NCBI GenBank assembly: GCA_026004795.1
Contig: BPJV01000005.1
Location: forward strand, 248,001 to 312,000
Direction: 5' to 3'
Origin: Pirellulaceae bacterium
GTDB lineage: Bacteria > Planctomycetota > Planctomycetia > Pirellulales > Pirellulaceae
Length of the DNA stretch: 64,000 nt
Shown here in pieces: positions 29,404 to 38,095 of the stretch. The notes beneath the pieces were generated by a model. It worked only from the letters and a program-made list of their open reading frames with translations, had not been told where the DNA came from and did no database searches. The position numbers and the translations under genes are program-made. Each line of letters starts with the position of its first letter. The first letter of the stretch is position 1.

Positions 29404-29446
29404 CCGCGAAACGTAGCGATGATCTACCGTCGGGCGCGAGCCCGGA
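29404..29446 (+). repeat. Direct repeat, copy 1
   Basis: This 43-bp segment (CCGCGAAACGTAGCGATGAT...GCGAGCCCGGA) is closely repeated at 29481-29523, 77 bp downstream, with several differences. Both copies are GC-rich and could form imperfect hairpins (TCGGGCG and CGAGCCCGGA). I do not know the family; it resembles the short palindromic intergenic repeats common in planctomycete genomes. Confidence 0.6.
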
Positions 29447-29480
29447 ATTGAGTTTCCACCCTCTCCGAGTCTCGTCGCAG

Positions 29481-29523
29481 CCGCGAAGCGGCGTGATGAT
29501 CTAGCTTCGGGCGTGAGCCCGGA
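29481..29523 (+). repeat. Direct repeat, copy 2
   Basis: This is the second copy of the 43-bp element at 29404-29446 (here CCGCGAAGCGGCGTGATGAT...GTGAGCCCGGA). The distance between starts is 77 bp. Confidence 0.6.
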
Positions 29524-30130
29524 GTTTGGATCAGTAGTAGAATTCGCCAGAATTCCCAAATGCCACAATTCGCCCCGAAGGGGCAGCGCCATGAAAGCCT
29601 AGGGCAGAGCGCCAGCGGCGTAGCCGCTGGAAGCGCCGCCCTGGGAATACGAACGACCAACCATCCAAGCCCTGAAAGGGCGCCCCAATTCTGCCCCAGA
29701 ATGAAGGTGTACATCAAGGTTGTTGGCTGGGAGGCAGAATCACCGCAACCGACGCGTCGAAGTGGGGGCGTTGTCATGGATCTGGGGTGTTGTCAAGGAT
29801 TCTTCGACGTGCCTCGTGGTTGAGCCGATTGCCTCGGGGCCGAGCCGACCACCGCGCCAGTGAATTTGGCCTTCGGCCAATACTGGCTTTGCTGCGATTT
29901 CGCTTCCTGGGGCGTTGCCGCCGGCTACGGTGCCGACAGGGCTTCGCCCAAACTCCACACTCGCCTGGACCTGCGTGGCGAGCGAGGCCGATTGCGACAG
30001 CCACTCGAACACCCCAGCCAGCTGCCGCACAGCCTCACAGGGACGGCCTGACCACGCTGCCGAACCGTCCTGTAAGGACAGCATACCGAAGTCACCGAGC
30101 GCCAGCCCGCAGGTCCTAACTTCTAGTTGC
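29524..30130. other. Non-coding segment with short palindromes
   Basis: Several short hairpins lie close together: CCAGCGGC/GCCGCTGG with a 3-nt loop at 29612-29630, GCCCT/AGGGC near 29670, and ATTCTG/CAGAAT near 29690. They suggest REP-like palindromic repeats. No gene is convincing; the ORF at 29740-30537 (minus) crosses the repeats and is rejected. Confidence 0.45.
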
Positions 30131-30137
30131 AGATGCA

Positions 30138-30225
30138 CTTGCGTCAATAAAATTGGTGGGTGGCACCAAAATGGATGGATGCTTGCGTCAATAAAATTGG
30201 TGGGTGGCACCAAAATGGATGGATG
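30138..30225 (+). repeat. Perfect 44-bp tandem duplication
   Basis: Bases 30138-30181 and 30182-30225 are identical (CTTGCGTCAATAAAATTGG...GGATGGATG). A partial third copy of the core (GGTGGCAC) follows at about 30226. The unit contains TGGCACCAAAAT, a 12-mer that also occurs in the right flank of the IS110 element (minus strand, near 969-980). Confidence 0.9.
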
Positions 30226-30410
30226 GGTGGCACTAAAAAAATGAAATGTTAGCACAGCCGAGGGGACCAAATAATGGATTGGTGAGAGGCGGAAAAGTTT
30301 GGCTGGTTTGCGCAATGGGAATGGTGGAGGAAATGTTTGGATCCGGGGGACGGGTGGTCGATTGGTTCCAAGGGTCAAGTGTCTGGGGTAATTAACGGAA
30401 GCCACGGACA

Positions 30411-30659
30411 ATGGAACGAACTCCCCTCGTGCAGGGGGCCAGGTGGTTGGGGGGGCACGTGGACGGATCGTTGGTGATGCAGGATGCGAACCTACGCCGC
30501 CAGGAGGCACTAAGCTTCCTGGAGGAATTGGCGGCACGACATGATCAAGTGCTGGAGGAGCTGGACCGCCTTAATGCGCGCGTGGAGGCGGTCATCGCTC
30601 AATACCAGCGGTCGCGATCCGAGGTGGGGGTATCGGAGGATCCGTCAGTGGAGGTTTGA
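30411..30659 (+). CDS. Small coiled-coil hypothetical protein
   Basis: This is an 82-aa ORF. The central part (RRQEALSFLEELAARHDQVL, then EELDRLNARVEAVIAQYQRS) has a heptad-like pattern of a coiled coil. ATG 30411 has only GGAAGCC upstream; a later ATG at 30477 would remove the non-helical head. I do not recognise the family. Its composition looks coding, but it could be spurious because it follows a repeat-rich region. Confidence 0.55.
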   Translation: MERTPLVQGARWLGGHVDGSLVMQDANLRRQEALSFLEELAARHDQVLEELDRLNARVEAVIAQYQRSRSEVGVSEDPSVEV

Positions 30660-30873
30660 AGAGGGTAGGAGCGAGCGGCCGCAACCGATTTAAGTTGAAG
30701 GTATGAAGGAATGACTGAAGGCAATCGGTTGCTGGCGTCTTAGCTCTAGCAGCGTCAGGGGAACGGCGATTGGTGCTCCCCAAGCGGGCAATGCCCGCGC
30801 GCTTTTCTCGGTCGCCGATCGCTCACGCATCGCCTTATCGCCCGATCTTTCTTTTTCTTGAGCTATTCTCCAG

Positions 30874-30946
30874 CACCCTCGGCAGGATTCGAACCTGCGA
30901 CACCCGCTTTAGGAAAGCGGTGCTCTATCCCCTGAGCTACGAGGGC
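30874..30946 (-). tRNA. tRNA-Arg(CCT)
   Basis: The minus strand reads as a 73-nt cloverleaf: acceptor GCCCTCG/CGAGGGT, D-arm GCTCAGGGGATAGAGC, anticodon arm CCGCT-TTCCTAA-AGCGG with anticodon CCT, and T-arm CGCAG-GTTCGAA-TCCTGCC-type. The first acceptor pair is G.U. CCA is not encoded. Anticodon CCT reads AGG (Arg). Confidence 0.93.
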
Positions 30947-31054
30947 ATAGTCGTCGGCCATGATGGATCTAAAATAATCGATTTCGAGGGCTGGGGCCAT
31001 GGTGGATGAGCCGGCGTTTCGTTCAATCGGTGCAGCTTGTGGTTGGTATCAGGT

Positions 31055-32155
31055 ATGGACGTACTGCGCGTGATCGACGCGAATCTGAATCGAGCTAACG
31101 AGGGGTTGCGAACGATCGAGGAGGTTGCGCGCCTAGTGGCCGAAGATTCGGTCAGTGCATTGTGGGCGAAGCGTCTGCGTCATCGTCTCGCTTCCGTAGC
31201 GGCGGGTTTGGATCGTGGGGAACGATTGAGTCGGCGTTCCACAGTGCATGACCCTGGGACGAGTAACCGCCTGGTCAGTGAAGAACGTCGTAGTTCGTGG
31301 GAAGAAGTGATTACCGCGGCTTGTGAAAGGACGTCGCAAGCGTTGCGAGTACTTGAAGAGACAGCGAAAATCGAGAACCCCAATCTCAGCGTCCAGTTTA
31401 AGAATTTGCGGTACGAAACCTACGACATTTTGGCCAAGATCGAATTGCGGTTACATCGTGACCGTCGCCGCTTGGCGCGATCCCGATTGTGCGTTCTCGT
31501 CGATTGCCAGCGACCGGTTGAGGCATTTGCCGTTTACGTCAGACGACTAGTTGACGCTGGAGTGGATATGGTGCAATTGCGTGACAAGCAAGCCGACGGG
31601 CGGCGGTTGGTGGAGTACGGCAGAGCATGCAGAAAGGCGATTGCCGATACCCAGGCGGTGTTGATCATCAATGATCGGGCGGATGTGGCAGTGGCCTGCC
31701 GCGCTGATGGTATTCACGTTGGTCAGGACGATTTGCCGATTGAGGAGGTACGTAGGTTCGTGCCACCATCGATGTGGATAGGTGTGTCTACGCATTCTGT
31801 GGACCAAGCCATCGAGGCAGAGGAAGCGGGGGCAGATTACATTGGCTGTGGTCCCACCTTCCCCTCACAAACCAAGCAGTTCACCGAGTTTCCCGGTACG
31901 AGTTTCCTCATGGAGGTTGGACAAGCCATCCACCTTCCCTACTTTGCGATTGGGGGAATCACCATCAACAATCTATCCCAAGTGATCGCCGTGGGCTGTC
32001 ACCGCGTGGCGGTGAGCCACTGTGTCCATGGCGCTGCCGATCCGAGCGATGCGGTACGTCGACTGCGCGGGCTGTTGGACGCTGCCGCGAAGGTGGCGGA
32101 TGAAGATCAGCGGCGCCGTTCTGGAGGGGCGCCATCAGTCCGCTCCAGTGATTGA
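31055..32155 (+). CDS. thiE: Thiamine-phosphate synthase with extra N-terminal domain
   Basis: This is a 366-aa protein with two parts; I start it at ATG 31055 (MDVLRVIDANLNRANEGLRT). The N-terminal 140 residues (VIDANLNRANEGLRTIEEVA, CERTSQALRVLEETAKI) form a helical domain found in front of ThiE in several phyla. The C-terminal TIM barrel shows VDMVQLRDKQADGRRLVEYG, LIINDRADVAVACRADGIHV and GQDDLP, with GCGPTFPSQTK and YFAIGGITINNLSQVIAVG binding phosphate. ThiE joins hydroxymethylpyrimidine-PP and thiazole-P into thiamine phosphate. No TPP riboswitch is visible upstream. The position is isolated from other thiamine genes. Confidence 0.92.
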   Translation: MDVLRVIDANLNRANEGLRTIEEVARLVAEDSVSALWAKRLRHRLASVAAGLDRGERLSRRSTVHDPGTSNRLVSEERRSSWEEVITAACERTSQALRVLEETAKIENPNLSVQFKNLRYETYDILAKIELRLHRDRRRLARSRLCVLVDCQRPVEAFAVYVRRLVDAGVDMVQLRDKQADGRRLVEYGRACRKAIADTQAVLIINDRADVAVACRADGIHVGQDDLPIEEVRRFVPPSMWIGVSTHSVDQAIEAEEAGADYIGCGPTFPSQTKQFTEFPGTSFLMEVGQAIHLPYFAIGGITINNLSQVIAVGCHRVAVSHCVHGAADPSDAVRRLRGLLDAAAKVADEDQRRRSGGAPSVRSSD

Positions 32156-32256
32156 ATAGCAGAGCGCTAAGCAAGAAAACAGCGCCGATGCCGTGGGGAT
32201 CCTGTGTGGCGACGAGAGCACTTTCTTGTTATGCGCTGGCCACCGCGACAATCGGC

Positions 32257-32898
32257 TCACAATTCCCGAAGCCAGCGTTGTACGTTTCGGGCCAGTTCTT
32301 CCATGTGCCCTTCGCGATAACCGACCGCTGCCTCCTTGATCCTCAGATCGGGGCCGACAATGATGGTCGTTGGATAGCCAAAAGATCCGCTTGGGGCAAT
32401 GAGCGCAAGTTGTTGCCGTGTGAATGCCGTGGGGTCGCTGTAGGTAGGGAACGGCGCATCGAAGCCACGTAAGAATGCTTCAGTTTCCTCCCGTAGGGAA
32501 GACAAGTCGTACTCGGGGCCCGAGGAACAGGATATCGACGCCACGATCAGGTTGGGGTGACCATGAAGCGGGGCAAATGCAGCGGCGAACTCCGGAAACT
32601 CCAACTGGCAGGGAGGGCACCACGTTCCCCAAAAGTGAAGAACCGTAATCTGACCAGCTAGGTCCTCTCGCGAAAGGCTTTTTTCTGCTCCGATAAGCGG
32701 TTGAAGGTCGACGGGAGGCAGCGGTTTGCCAACCCAGCTGTCTCGACGTGAATTCCCTAACCAGGCCAGGAAGAGCAATCCCATGAGCATCAACGTTCCG
32801 ATCGTTATCAAATAGAGCCAACCGCGGCTACGATCTGCTGGAGGGATGTCGTCGTGGGATTCCGAAAGCCCTTTCGGAGGGGAGTAATCGTTGTTCAT
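32257..32898 (-). CDS. Membrane-anchored TlpA-like thioredoxin-fold protein
   Basis: This is a 213-aa protein. One membrane segment near residues 28-48 (WLYLITIGTLMLMGLLFLAW) anchors a periplasmic thioredoxin-fold domain. The redox motif is WGTWCPPC (CxxC), followed by FPEFAAAFAP and the cis-proline region SFGYPTTIIVG. Such proteins reduce cytochrome c apoproteins or other exported thiols. The partner is unknown. The gene faces thiE, with about 100 bp between the two stops. Confidence 0.9.
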   Translation of the reverse strand: MNNDYSPPKGLSESHDDIPPADRSRGWLYLITIGTLMLMGLLFLAWLGNSRRDSWVGKPLPPVDLQPLIGAEKSLSREDLAGQITVLHFWGTWCPPCQLEFPEFAAAFAPLHGHPNLIVASISCSSGPEYDLSSLREETEAFLRGFDAPFPTYSDPTAFTRQQLALIAPSGSFGYPTTIIVGPDLRIKEAAVGYREGHMEELARNVQRWLREL

Positions 32899-33172
32899 CG
32901 ACGCCCTTTGCTAACAATAAGTGCACAGCCAATTGGCGAAAACCAAATCCACTGGATTGGTGGTGCGCCACACGGATGTTCGAGCGAATTTCTACCATTG
33001 TATGTGGTGGGGTAGATGGGAGCGAGGGACGGAAGGGGGACCGTGCCGTCACGGGGCGAGAAACCCGGGCGACCAGCCGTTCATGCTTGGCAAAAATGGG
33101 AGCGCGAGTTGTTCTTCGTCGAGATTTTGCCACTACACCATCTAATGAGGACGAACAATTCGAGGTCCAACA

Positions 33173-33784
33173 ATGAACCGACAAACCTGGGAAGTTGAAC
33201 AAAAGTATGTGGTCGACGATCCAGACGTACTGATTGAGCGTGTGGAGCATTGGGAGTTTCAACCGGCAGGAGAGACCGTGCAGGTAGATTGCTATCTCCG
33301 CCATCCCTGCCGAGACTTTCAAACTTCCGGTGAGGCATTCCGGTTGCGACAAGATGGCAGTCGGCAGCATGTCACTTACAAGGGGCCGCGTACGGAGGCC
33401 GAGGTAAAAAGCCGACCCGAAATCGAACTTGAGATTGGTGGTGATTTCAACCAGTGGCGGCAACTGATGGAGTTGCTGGGGTTTCAGCCGCTTCCCGCGG
33501 TGCGCAAGCGGCGGCAGCTCTTTCTCGCGCCAGAAAGCATCGCGCGGTGGAAAGGCGTGCGAGTGATGGTCGACCATGTCGAACGGCTAGGGGTATTCGC
33601 CGAGATCGAAGTGGTGGTCAATGACCAGCGAGCACTACCCCTGGCGCAGCAGACGGTACAAGACGTCGCCATGGCGCTACAGCTGGACACCATCGAAACC
33701 AGGAGTTACTTGACCATGGTGTTGGAAACCGTCGCGACAGATGGGCCACAGGGATCAGAGAAGACCGCATACCCGGCAACCTGA
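33173..33784 (+). CDS. CYTH-domain protein (class IV adenylate cyclase CyaB-like)
   Basis: This is a 203-aa protein with the CYTH core: WEVEQKYVVDDP (the E-x-E-x-K-type strand), QVDCYLRHPCRDF, EAFRLRQDGSRQHVTYKGP and RPEIELEIGG. This acidic/basic tunnel binds triphosphates. Members of this branch, with the CRDF-like motif, include CyaB class IV adenylate cyclases and some inorganic or thiamine triphosphatases. Which reaction applies here cannot be told. It lies just upstream of hsp20, but the sigma54-like promoter between them argues that hsp20 has its own control. Confidence 0.85.
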   Translation: MNRQTWEVEQKYVVDDPDVLIERVEHWEFQPAGETVQVDCYLRHPCRDFQTSGEAFRLRQDGSRQHVTYKGPRTEAEVKSRPEIELEIGGDFNQWRQLMELLGFQPLPAVRKRRQLFLAPESIARWKGVRVMVDHVERLGVFAEIEVVVNDQRALPLAQQTVQDVAMALQLDTIETRSYLTMVLETVATDGPQGSEKTAYPAT

Positions 33785-33822
33785 AAGCGCGTGGGAAGAG
33801 CATAGGATAATTCGAGCTGTGT

Positions 33823-33838
33823 TGGTACGCCAATTGCA
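33823..33838 (+). promoter_or_regulatory. Sigma54-type -24/-12 promoter candidate upstream of hsp20
   Basis: TGGTACGCCAATTGCA fits the consensus TGGCAC-N5-TTGCW at all but one position, with exact GG-N10-GC spacing. It lies about 85 bp before the hsp20 start. Predicted transcription would begin near 33849, inside the inverted repeat. No enhancer site was identified. Confidence 0.6.
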
Positions 33839-33861
33839 GCGCCATGTCGATTCATGGCGCT
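33838..33861 (+). promoter_or_regulatory. Inverted repeat upstream of hsp20
   Basis: AGCGCCATG (33838-33846) and CATGGCGCT (33853-33861) form a perfect 9-bp palindrome around TCGATT. It touches the sigma54-like promoter and would be at the 5' end of the hsp20 transcript. It could be an operator or an RNA hairpin. It is not the CIRCE sequence. Confidence 0.55.
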
Positions 33862-33922
33862 GAGCGTCAAAAAAGAGTGGTGGCTGGAGCGAACGCTCGT
33901 TTTCATGAAGGAGAGTAGACCA

Positions 33923-34378
33923 ATGGCGCGACAAGATTTTCCGGGAGGTTATGGGGCTTGGGGGGAACTTTCGCAAGAGATGGAACGCTTGCTCGAGTCG
34001 ATGATTGGACGAACGGTGGGTAGCATGTTGCGAGCTACCGGGGGAAAATTCGTGCCCCTGTGCGATCTGCAGGAGACCGATCAGGGGTTCGTCGTACGAT
34101 TTGATCTTCCCGGTGTCGACCCCAGCCAAGTGCGCGTGGAAGTTCACGAAGGAAAGCTCACCATTGCTGGGAAGCGAGTCACCTTTGCCGAAGAGGATCG
34201 TCCTGCGTTTCACCGCATTGAACGGCCTTATGGAGAGTTTTATCGCATCGTCCAGATACCGGGGGACGTCGAGGTTGGAAAGATAGAAGCCCACTATCGC
34301 CAGGGCGTGTTGGAGGTTTACTTGCCGAAGACCGAGCGACAGCAAGCACATAGGATCGAGATTCGCAGCGGCAATTGA
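33923..34378 (+). CDS. Hsp20/alpha-crystallin small heat-shock protein
   Basis: This is a 151-aa protein starting at ATG 33923 (MARQDFPGGYGAWGELS), with GAAGGAGAG upstream; the longer ORF start at 33854 lies in the inverted repeat. The alpha-crystallin domain shows VRFDLPGVDPSQVRVEVHEG, KLTIAGKR, then IERPYGEFYRIVQIPGDVEV and the end signature GVLEVYLPKTE. Small heat-shock proteins bind unfolding proteins and hold them for refolding without ATP. Expression is probably driven by the sigma54-like site at 33823-33838. A short non-structured C-terminal tail follows. Confidence 0.93.
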   Translation: MARQDFPGGYGAWGELSQEMERLLESMIGRTVGSMLRATGGKFVPLCDLQETDQGFVVRFDLPGVDPSQVRVEVHEGKLTIAGKRVTFAEEDRPAFHRIERPYGEFYRIVQIPGDVEVGKIEAHYRQGVLEVYLPKTERQQAHRIEIRSGN

Positions 34379-34427
34379 CCGCGCCGCTAGCACAGAGCCC
34401 CGGGCGGGGGATTGCCAGGCAAGCCGT

Positions 34428-34847
34428 CTATGGCGATTGGTTGGCGATTTGAATAACCAGGGCGTCGAACACCGGTTGGAGCGTTTGCATGTCGCGGTCT
34501 TCCGCTTGATAGTGGATCAACCAGGCATAATGGGGGCACGAGATGGTCATGATGTGGGAGGTGATGAGGAGGTCGAGGTAGAAGAACTGTTGAATTACTC
34601 CGCTGAGACTGCGTTCAGCCACATGGTGCTTGCTCGGCTCGGTTTCTACCGACTCATATTCTTCCTCGATCGCTCGGCGAAGCTGCTCGATGGCATCGTC
34701 ACACTGTTGGGGGTCGGGAAGCCGCGTTACGGTAAAGAACGCCCCACCGGGGGCTTCGATGGTAACCGACAGTGCTTCACTTTCATCGACTGTCCAGTTA
34801 TCGGGATACAGCAGCTCTAGTCCTAGGCCGTGGTAGGTGAGTGGCAT
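34428..34847 (-). CDS. Hypothetical protein (139 aa)
   Basis: I start this at ATG 34847 (MPLTYHGLGLELLYPDNWTV) because an AAGGA ribosome site lies just upstream; the ORF track's longer N-terminus is unlike coding sequence. The protein is a compact alpha/beta fold with the opening typical of DcrB/PsbP-like domains (YPDNWTVDESEALSVTIEAP, then FFTVTRLPDPQQCDDAIEQL, and YHVAE-type strands later). No catalytic motif is visible and I do not recognise a named family. It is antisense to the plus-strand neighbours and convergent with hsp20. Confidence 0.7.
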   Translation of the reverse strand: MPLTYHGLGLELLYPDNWTVDESEALSVTIEAPGGAFFTVTRLPDPQQCDDAIEQLRRAIEEEYESVETEPSKHHVAERSLSGVIQQFFYLDLLITSHIMTISCPHYAWLIHYQAEDRDMQTLQPVFDALVIQIANQSP

Positions 34848-35155
34848 GGGCACAGGTTCCTTGTCGAGCAGGCCGTTATGTCCTAGATGTTGGCATCTGA
34901 TATGTCTTTGTGCTGCCAAGTTTGGTACACACAAAGCATGGTAATACCAGCTCCCGCTTCCTACTAGAAGCTTTACCGAGTGGTCCCATGGGGGTCGGGT
35001 AGAGAGACGTTGGCGACGCTGAGCCAAGGCGAGGTCCGGTAACTCGGGTGCGGCCGCTGCGGACAAAGAGGGGTGATGAAGACCAGTAGCATGGTGCACG
35101 GAAGGAGCGTTGCAGTGAGCAGCCATCAAGGTCCGTCGGAGAGAATGCCATCGTC
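34848..35155. other. Divergent intergenic region
   Basis: About 300 bp between a minus-strand hypothetical gene and the plus-strand TPR gene. No promoter, repeat or small gene is convincing. Confidence 0.4.
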
Positions 35156-36139
35156 ATGACCGACATGATCACCAGCAAGACGGAGCTTTGCCCATGGGTT
35201 GGCCGTGTTGCATGGCTGGGCATCGGGCTGTGGTTGATCGTTGGCAGTGGGTGTCGTGCCTTGCGTGACCATCGGCAGACTCGATCGCTGGCAATGGCTC
35301 GTCAGTTGTCGTTGCGCGGCGCGGGATTGCTGCAGCAACAGAACTATGCGGAAGCGGCACCGTTGTTCTCTGAAGCGTTGCAGTACAGCGTGGCTGACGA
35401 ACGAGCGCACTGGGGCATGGCGGAAGTTCTTTGGGAGCAGGACCAACGGGAAGCCGCCATTGAACACATGGAGCAAGCGGTAGGATTGAGCGGTCAGAAT
35501 CCGGAATTGTTAGTGCGCTTGGGCGAAATGTACCGCCAGACCGGCAATCTGGACAGTGCTGCGCGGGTGGCCGACGAAGCCCTGACATGCGACCGTCGAT
35601 GTCATGCGGCATGGAGTCTCAAAGGGGACGTGCTGAAGGAACGCCAGCGATGGAATGAGGCGCTTGATTGCTATCAACGGGCACTGATCTATCACCCCGA
35701 AGATGCTGCCGCCAGGATCGCTTTAGCCGACCTCTATCAGCGTTTGCGTCGTCCGCAACGGGCACTGGCCACGCTGGAGCGGTTAGTCGATGTCCATCCG
35801 ACGGACGAGTTGCCAGCCGAAGCGTGGATACTCAAAGGGCAATGTCTGGCCGACTTGGGGCAACAACTCGAGGCACGAGATTGTTTACGACAAGCCGCTT
35901 TGTGTGTCGACGAAGCCGACGCCGATTTGTTGCTGAAGTTGGCTTCCCTGCAACTAGCGTTCGGTGAATTAGCCGAGGCGCGGGTGTGCTTGGGACGGGC
36001 GCGTCAGCATGTCGATCCCCACGATCCACGTCTTCAGCAACTGCAACGGGCGGTGGAAAATCAGTTCGCGTCGATCACCGATGGTAGCGGTACAACCGTA
36101 CTGTCCACTGGATTCCAGCGTCCGGCAAGTCCTCAGTAG
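35156..36139 (+). CDS. TPR-repeat lipoprotein
   Basis: This is a 327-aa protein. The N-terminal signal LGIGLWLIVGSGCRAL ends in a lipobox (VGSGC), so the protein should be lipid-anchored outside the inner membrane. From about residue 50 on it consists of TPR units (for example LLQQQNYAEAAPLFSEALQY, AEVLWEQDQREAAIEHMEQA and RRPQRALATLERLVDVHP), about six to seven in all. TPR domains hold partner proteins; the partner is unknown. The C-terminal 20 residues are polar. The next gene starts about 570 bp away. Confidence 0.88.
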   Translation: MTDMITSKTELCPWVGRVAWLGIGLWLIVGSGCRALRDHRQTRSLAMARQLSLRGAGLLQQQNYAEAAPLFSEALQYSVADERAHWGMAEVLWEQDQREAAIEHMEQAVGLSGQNPELLVRLGEMYRQTGNLDSAARVADEALTCDRRCHAAWSLKGDVLKERQRWNEALDCYQRALIYHPEDAAARIALADLYQRLRRPQRALATLERLVDVHPTDELPAEAWILKGQCLADLGQQLEARDCLRQAALCVDEADADLLLKLASLQLAFGELAEARVCLGRARQHVDPHDPRLQQLQRAVENQFASITDGSGTTVLSTGFQRPASPQ

Positions 36140-36709
36140 CCGCTCCATCCGCGACGGCCGGCAGGCTAATGCAACATAAGCTAGCACATCGCAGGAGCAC
36201 GGAGAATCGGTGGCGCAGAGGGCGGCGCGGGGTAGCACGGGTATCACAGCTCAGGTGATGGCATCGCTTGTAACGATGGATTAACTGCTGAGCGAGCGAC
36301 GTATGCGATCTGGTCTGGCGAACTATAGCCGGTTTACGCAGCGGTGCGGAAAGACCGCAACGCTGGGGATGTTCGAGTGGTCGATGGATCGGCGCGTCTG
36401 CCAGTTTCTGGCCCGCGATTGTTGCATGGAACCCAGCGGTCACGCGTAGCGGCGGATCGGCGAGGGAGTAGCGCGGTACCGCGTGTAGCGATTTTGTCAG
36501 TTAGGGGGAAGAGGCAGGGCCGTAGCCCGCCGAGGACGATCAATGCCCAATTGCTTTTCCCACGCGCCGCACGTTCCCATGCTAAGCTGCATTGGTTAGA
36601 GTTCTGAAACGCTACCTAAACCTGTGGCTTGTGTGGCTTGCGGATCGGTTTCGAACAAGCCGAGGGCCTGATCCCTGAGCCGATCGCGTATCACAAAAGG
36701 GAGTCCGGA
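36140..36709. other. Intergenic region without a gene
   Basis: About 570 bp. ORFs on both strands (36075-36443 minus, 36344-36607 plus) overlap and have low-complexity, arginine-rich translations typical of non-coding GC-rich DNA. I see no repeat or RNA. Confidence 0.4.
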
Positions 36710-36982
36710 ATGTCGACGATGCCTGAAAGTGCTGACCAGCCATCGCTCGCCACTGATTCTGTGGTGACGCCTGCGCCCTTCATCGACCGTCGTCGCTCGA
36801 ATCAGGGGCCGTCCACAGGGCGCGAAAGGCGACAGTTTAGCAATTCCTATGCTCAGTTAAGTCCGGAGGGGCGAGAGTTCGCGGTGGCAATCGATCGCTA
36901 CAAGTTTGAACACGGACGGCGCTTTCTCAACTGCGATGAATTGCTGCGCATTCTCCGTGGATTGGGTTACCAGCGCCAGTAG
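36710..36982 (+). CDS. Conserved hypothetical protein (90 aa)
   Basis: I start this at ATG 36710 (MSTMPESADQPSLATDS), which has AAGGGAG upstream. The N-terminal half is polar and probably disordered. The C-terminal part (RRQFSNSYAQLSPEGREFAV, then AIDRYKFEHGRRFLNCDELL) is a short helical module that I have seen as a repeated motif in planctomycete hypothetical proteins. No function is known. It ends 150 bp before the minus-strand CNNM gene. Confidence 0.75.
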   Translation: MSTMPESADQPSLATDSVVTPAPFIDRRRSNQGPSTGRERRQFSNSYAQLSPEGREFAVAIDRYKFEHGRRFLNCDELLRILRGLGYQRQ

Positions 36983-37135
36983 CGTGTGGCGATCCTGGCA
37001 TCAGGAATCAGTTTTCTTCCTCACGAAGGGCCTCATTGGCCGGCTCGAACGTCGGGGAGAAGTGGATGGTCCTCTGGCGTTCCATACGACTTCCTGGCGA
37101 GGGAAGTGTCATCCTCTCGTCCAGAGTCTCTGTGG

Positions 37136-38095
37136 CTAGGCATTGGGCAGCAGCAGGTCGGTGAGCCGCTCCAAGGTAATAAAGCCGACCGGTTTGCCGT
37201 GACTCCCATCGATAAGCGCTAGTGGTGCCTGTTGCGCCTGGAGCATAGTTATCGTTTCCAGCGTTGTGGCCGACGGCTTCAAGGTGACCACGGGGCGTAA
37301 CGGGGCAGTTTGCGTCGGTTCCAACACAACCACGTCGGCCACCAGGTGGCATCCGATGACGTTGCCATTCTTATCGGTTACCGCCACCAGGGGTTGTTGG
37401 TGACGTCTTGCTTGTTGCAGGATGGTCTCGCGCGCCGCTGCTTCGGCTACCATCGGTAGCCCACGCAATGGAGCGGCGAATTGTCGGATTGGGCGACCTC
37501 CGTAGGTGAAGATGTTTTGAGCCAACTCCCGCTGAATCGGCAACAGAATCCCTGCTTCTTCGCTTTCCAGCAAGACGCGTTGCAAGTGCTGGCGTTCCAG
37601 CGATAGCTTCTCGTGCACGTTATCATGCATGGTGAATCGTTGCCATATGTTCTCCAAGGCGATCACCAGTAAGCTCAACGGCAAAAAAGCAACGGCGCAA
37701 GCAACCATGAAGGGAGCTCCCCAGGAAGAGAGCCGATACGGGGCATGGTAGTAAAGGTATTTGGGCAGCAATTCGCCGTAAATGAACAGGAGGGGAGTAG
37801 CGGCGACGGGGATTGCCGCCTGAATGTTCTCCGGCCAGTTGGCAAAGGCGTGTTGCGAAAGAAGTAGCAACCCGAAGGAGACGAGGTAATTGGCAATATT
37901 GTTCCCGATCAGCACCGTGGCGACGATCAGCGATGGACGTGCCACCAGCCACAGCAAAGCGGTGGCAATGCGGTTGCCGCTCTTGGCATCCATCAACAGC
38001 CGGACACGGGCTACTCGGTAGAAACCTGTTTCGCTACCGCTGAAAAAAGCGCTGAGAATCAAGCCGATGGACGTGACCGCCAGTCCTGTAATCAT
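37136..38095 (-). CDS. CNNM/CorC-type membrane protein (second of a pair)
   Basis: I start this at ATG 38095 (MITGLAVTSIGLILSAFFSG); the ORF track runs 358 codons further upstream through the other gene. The protein is 319 aa. The N-terminal CNNM membrane domain has the motifs LSAFFSGSETGFYRVARVRL, LIGNNIANYLVSFGLLLLSQ and YGELLPKYLYYHAPYR. Its C-terminal CBS-like domain is short (PLVAVTDKNGNVIGCHLVAD, ATTLETITMLQAQ). CNNM proteins transport or sense Mg2+ and related ions. The start overlaps the stop of the upstream paralogue by 4 bp (ATGA), so the two are translationally coupled. Confidence 0.88.
   Translation of the reverse strand: MITGLAVTSIGLILSAFFSGSETGFYRVARVRLLMDAKSGNRIATALLWLVARPSLIVATVLIGNNIANYLVSFGLLLLSQHAFANWPENIQAAIPVAATPLLFIYGELLPKYLYYHAPYRLSSWGAPFMVACAVAFLPLSLLVIALENIWQRFTMHDNVHEKLSLERQHLQRVLLESEEAGILLPIQRELAQNIFTYGGRPIRQFAAPLRGLPMVAEAAARETILQQARRHQQPLVAVTDKNGNVIGCHLVADVVVLEPTQTAPLRPVVTLKPSATTLETITMLQAQQAPLALIDGSHGKPVGFITLERLTDLLLPNA

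Noticed and set aside
29740-30537. 265-aa minus-strand ORF
   Set aside because: It crosses the 44-bp tandem repeats and the REP-like palindromes; it is not a gene-like sequence.
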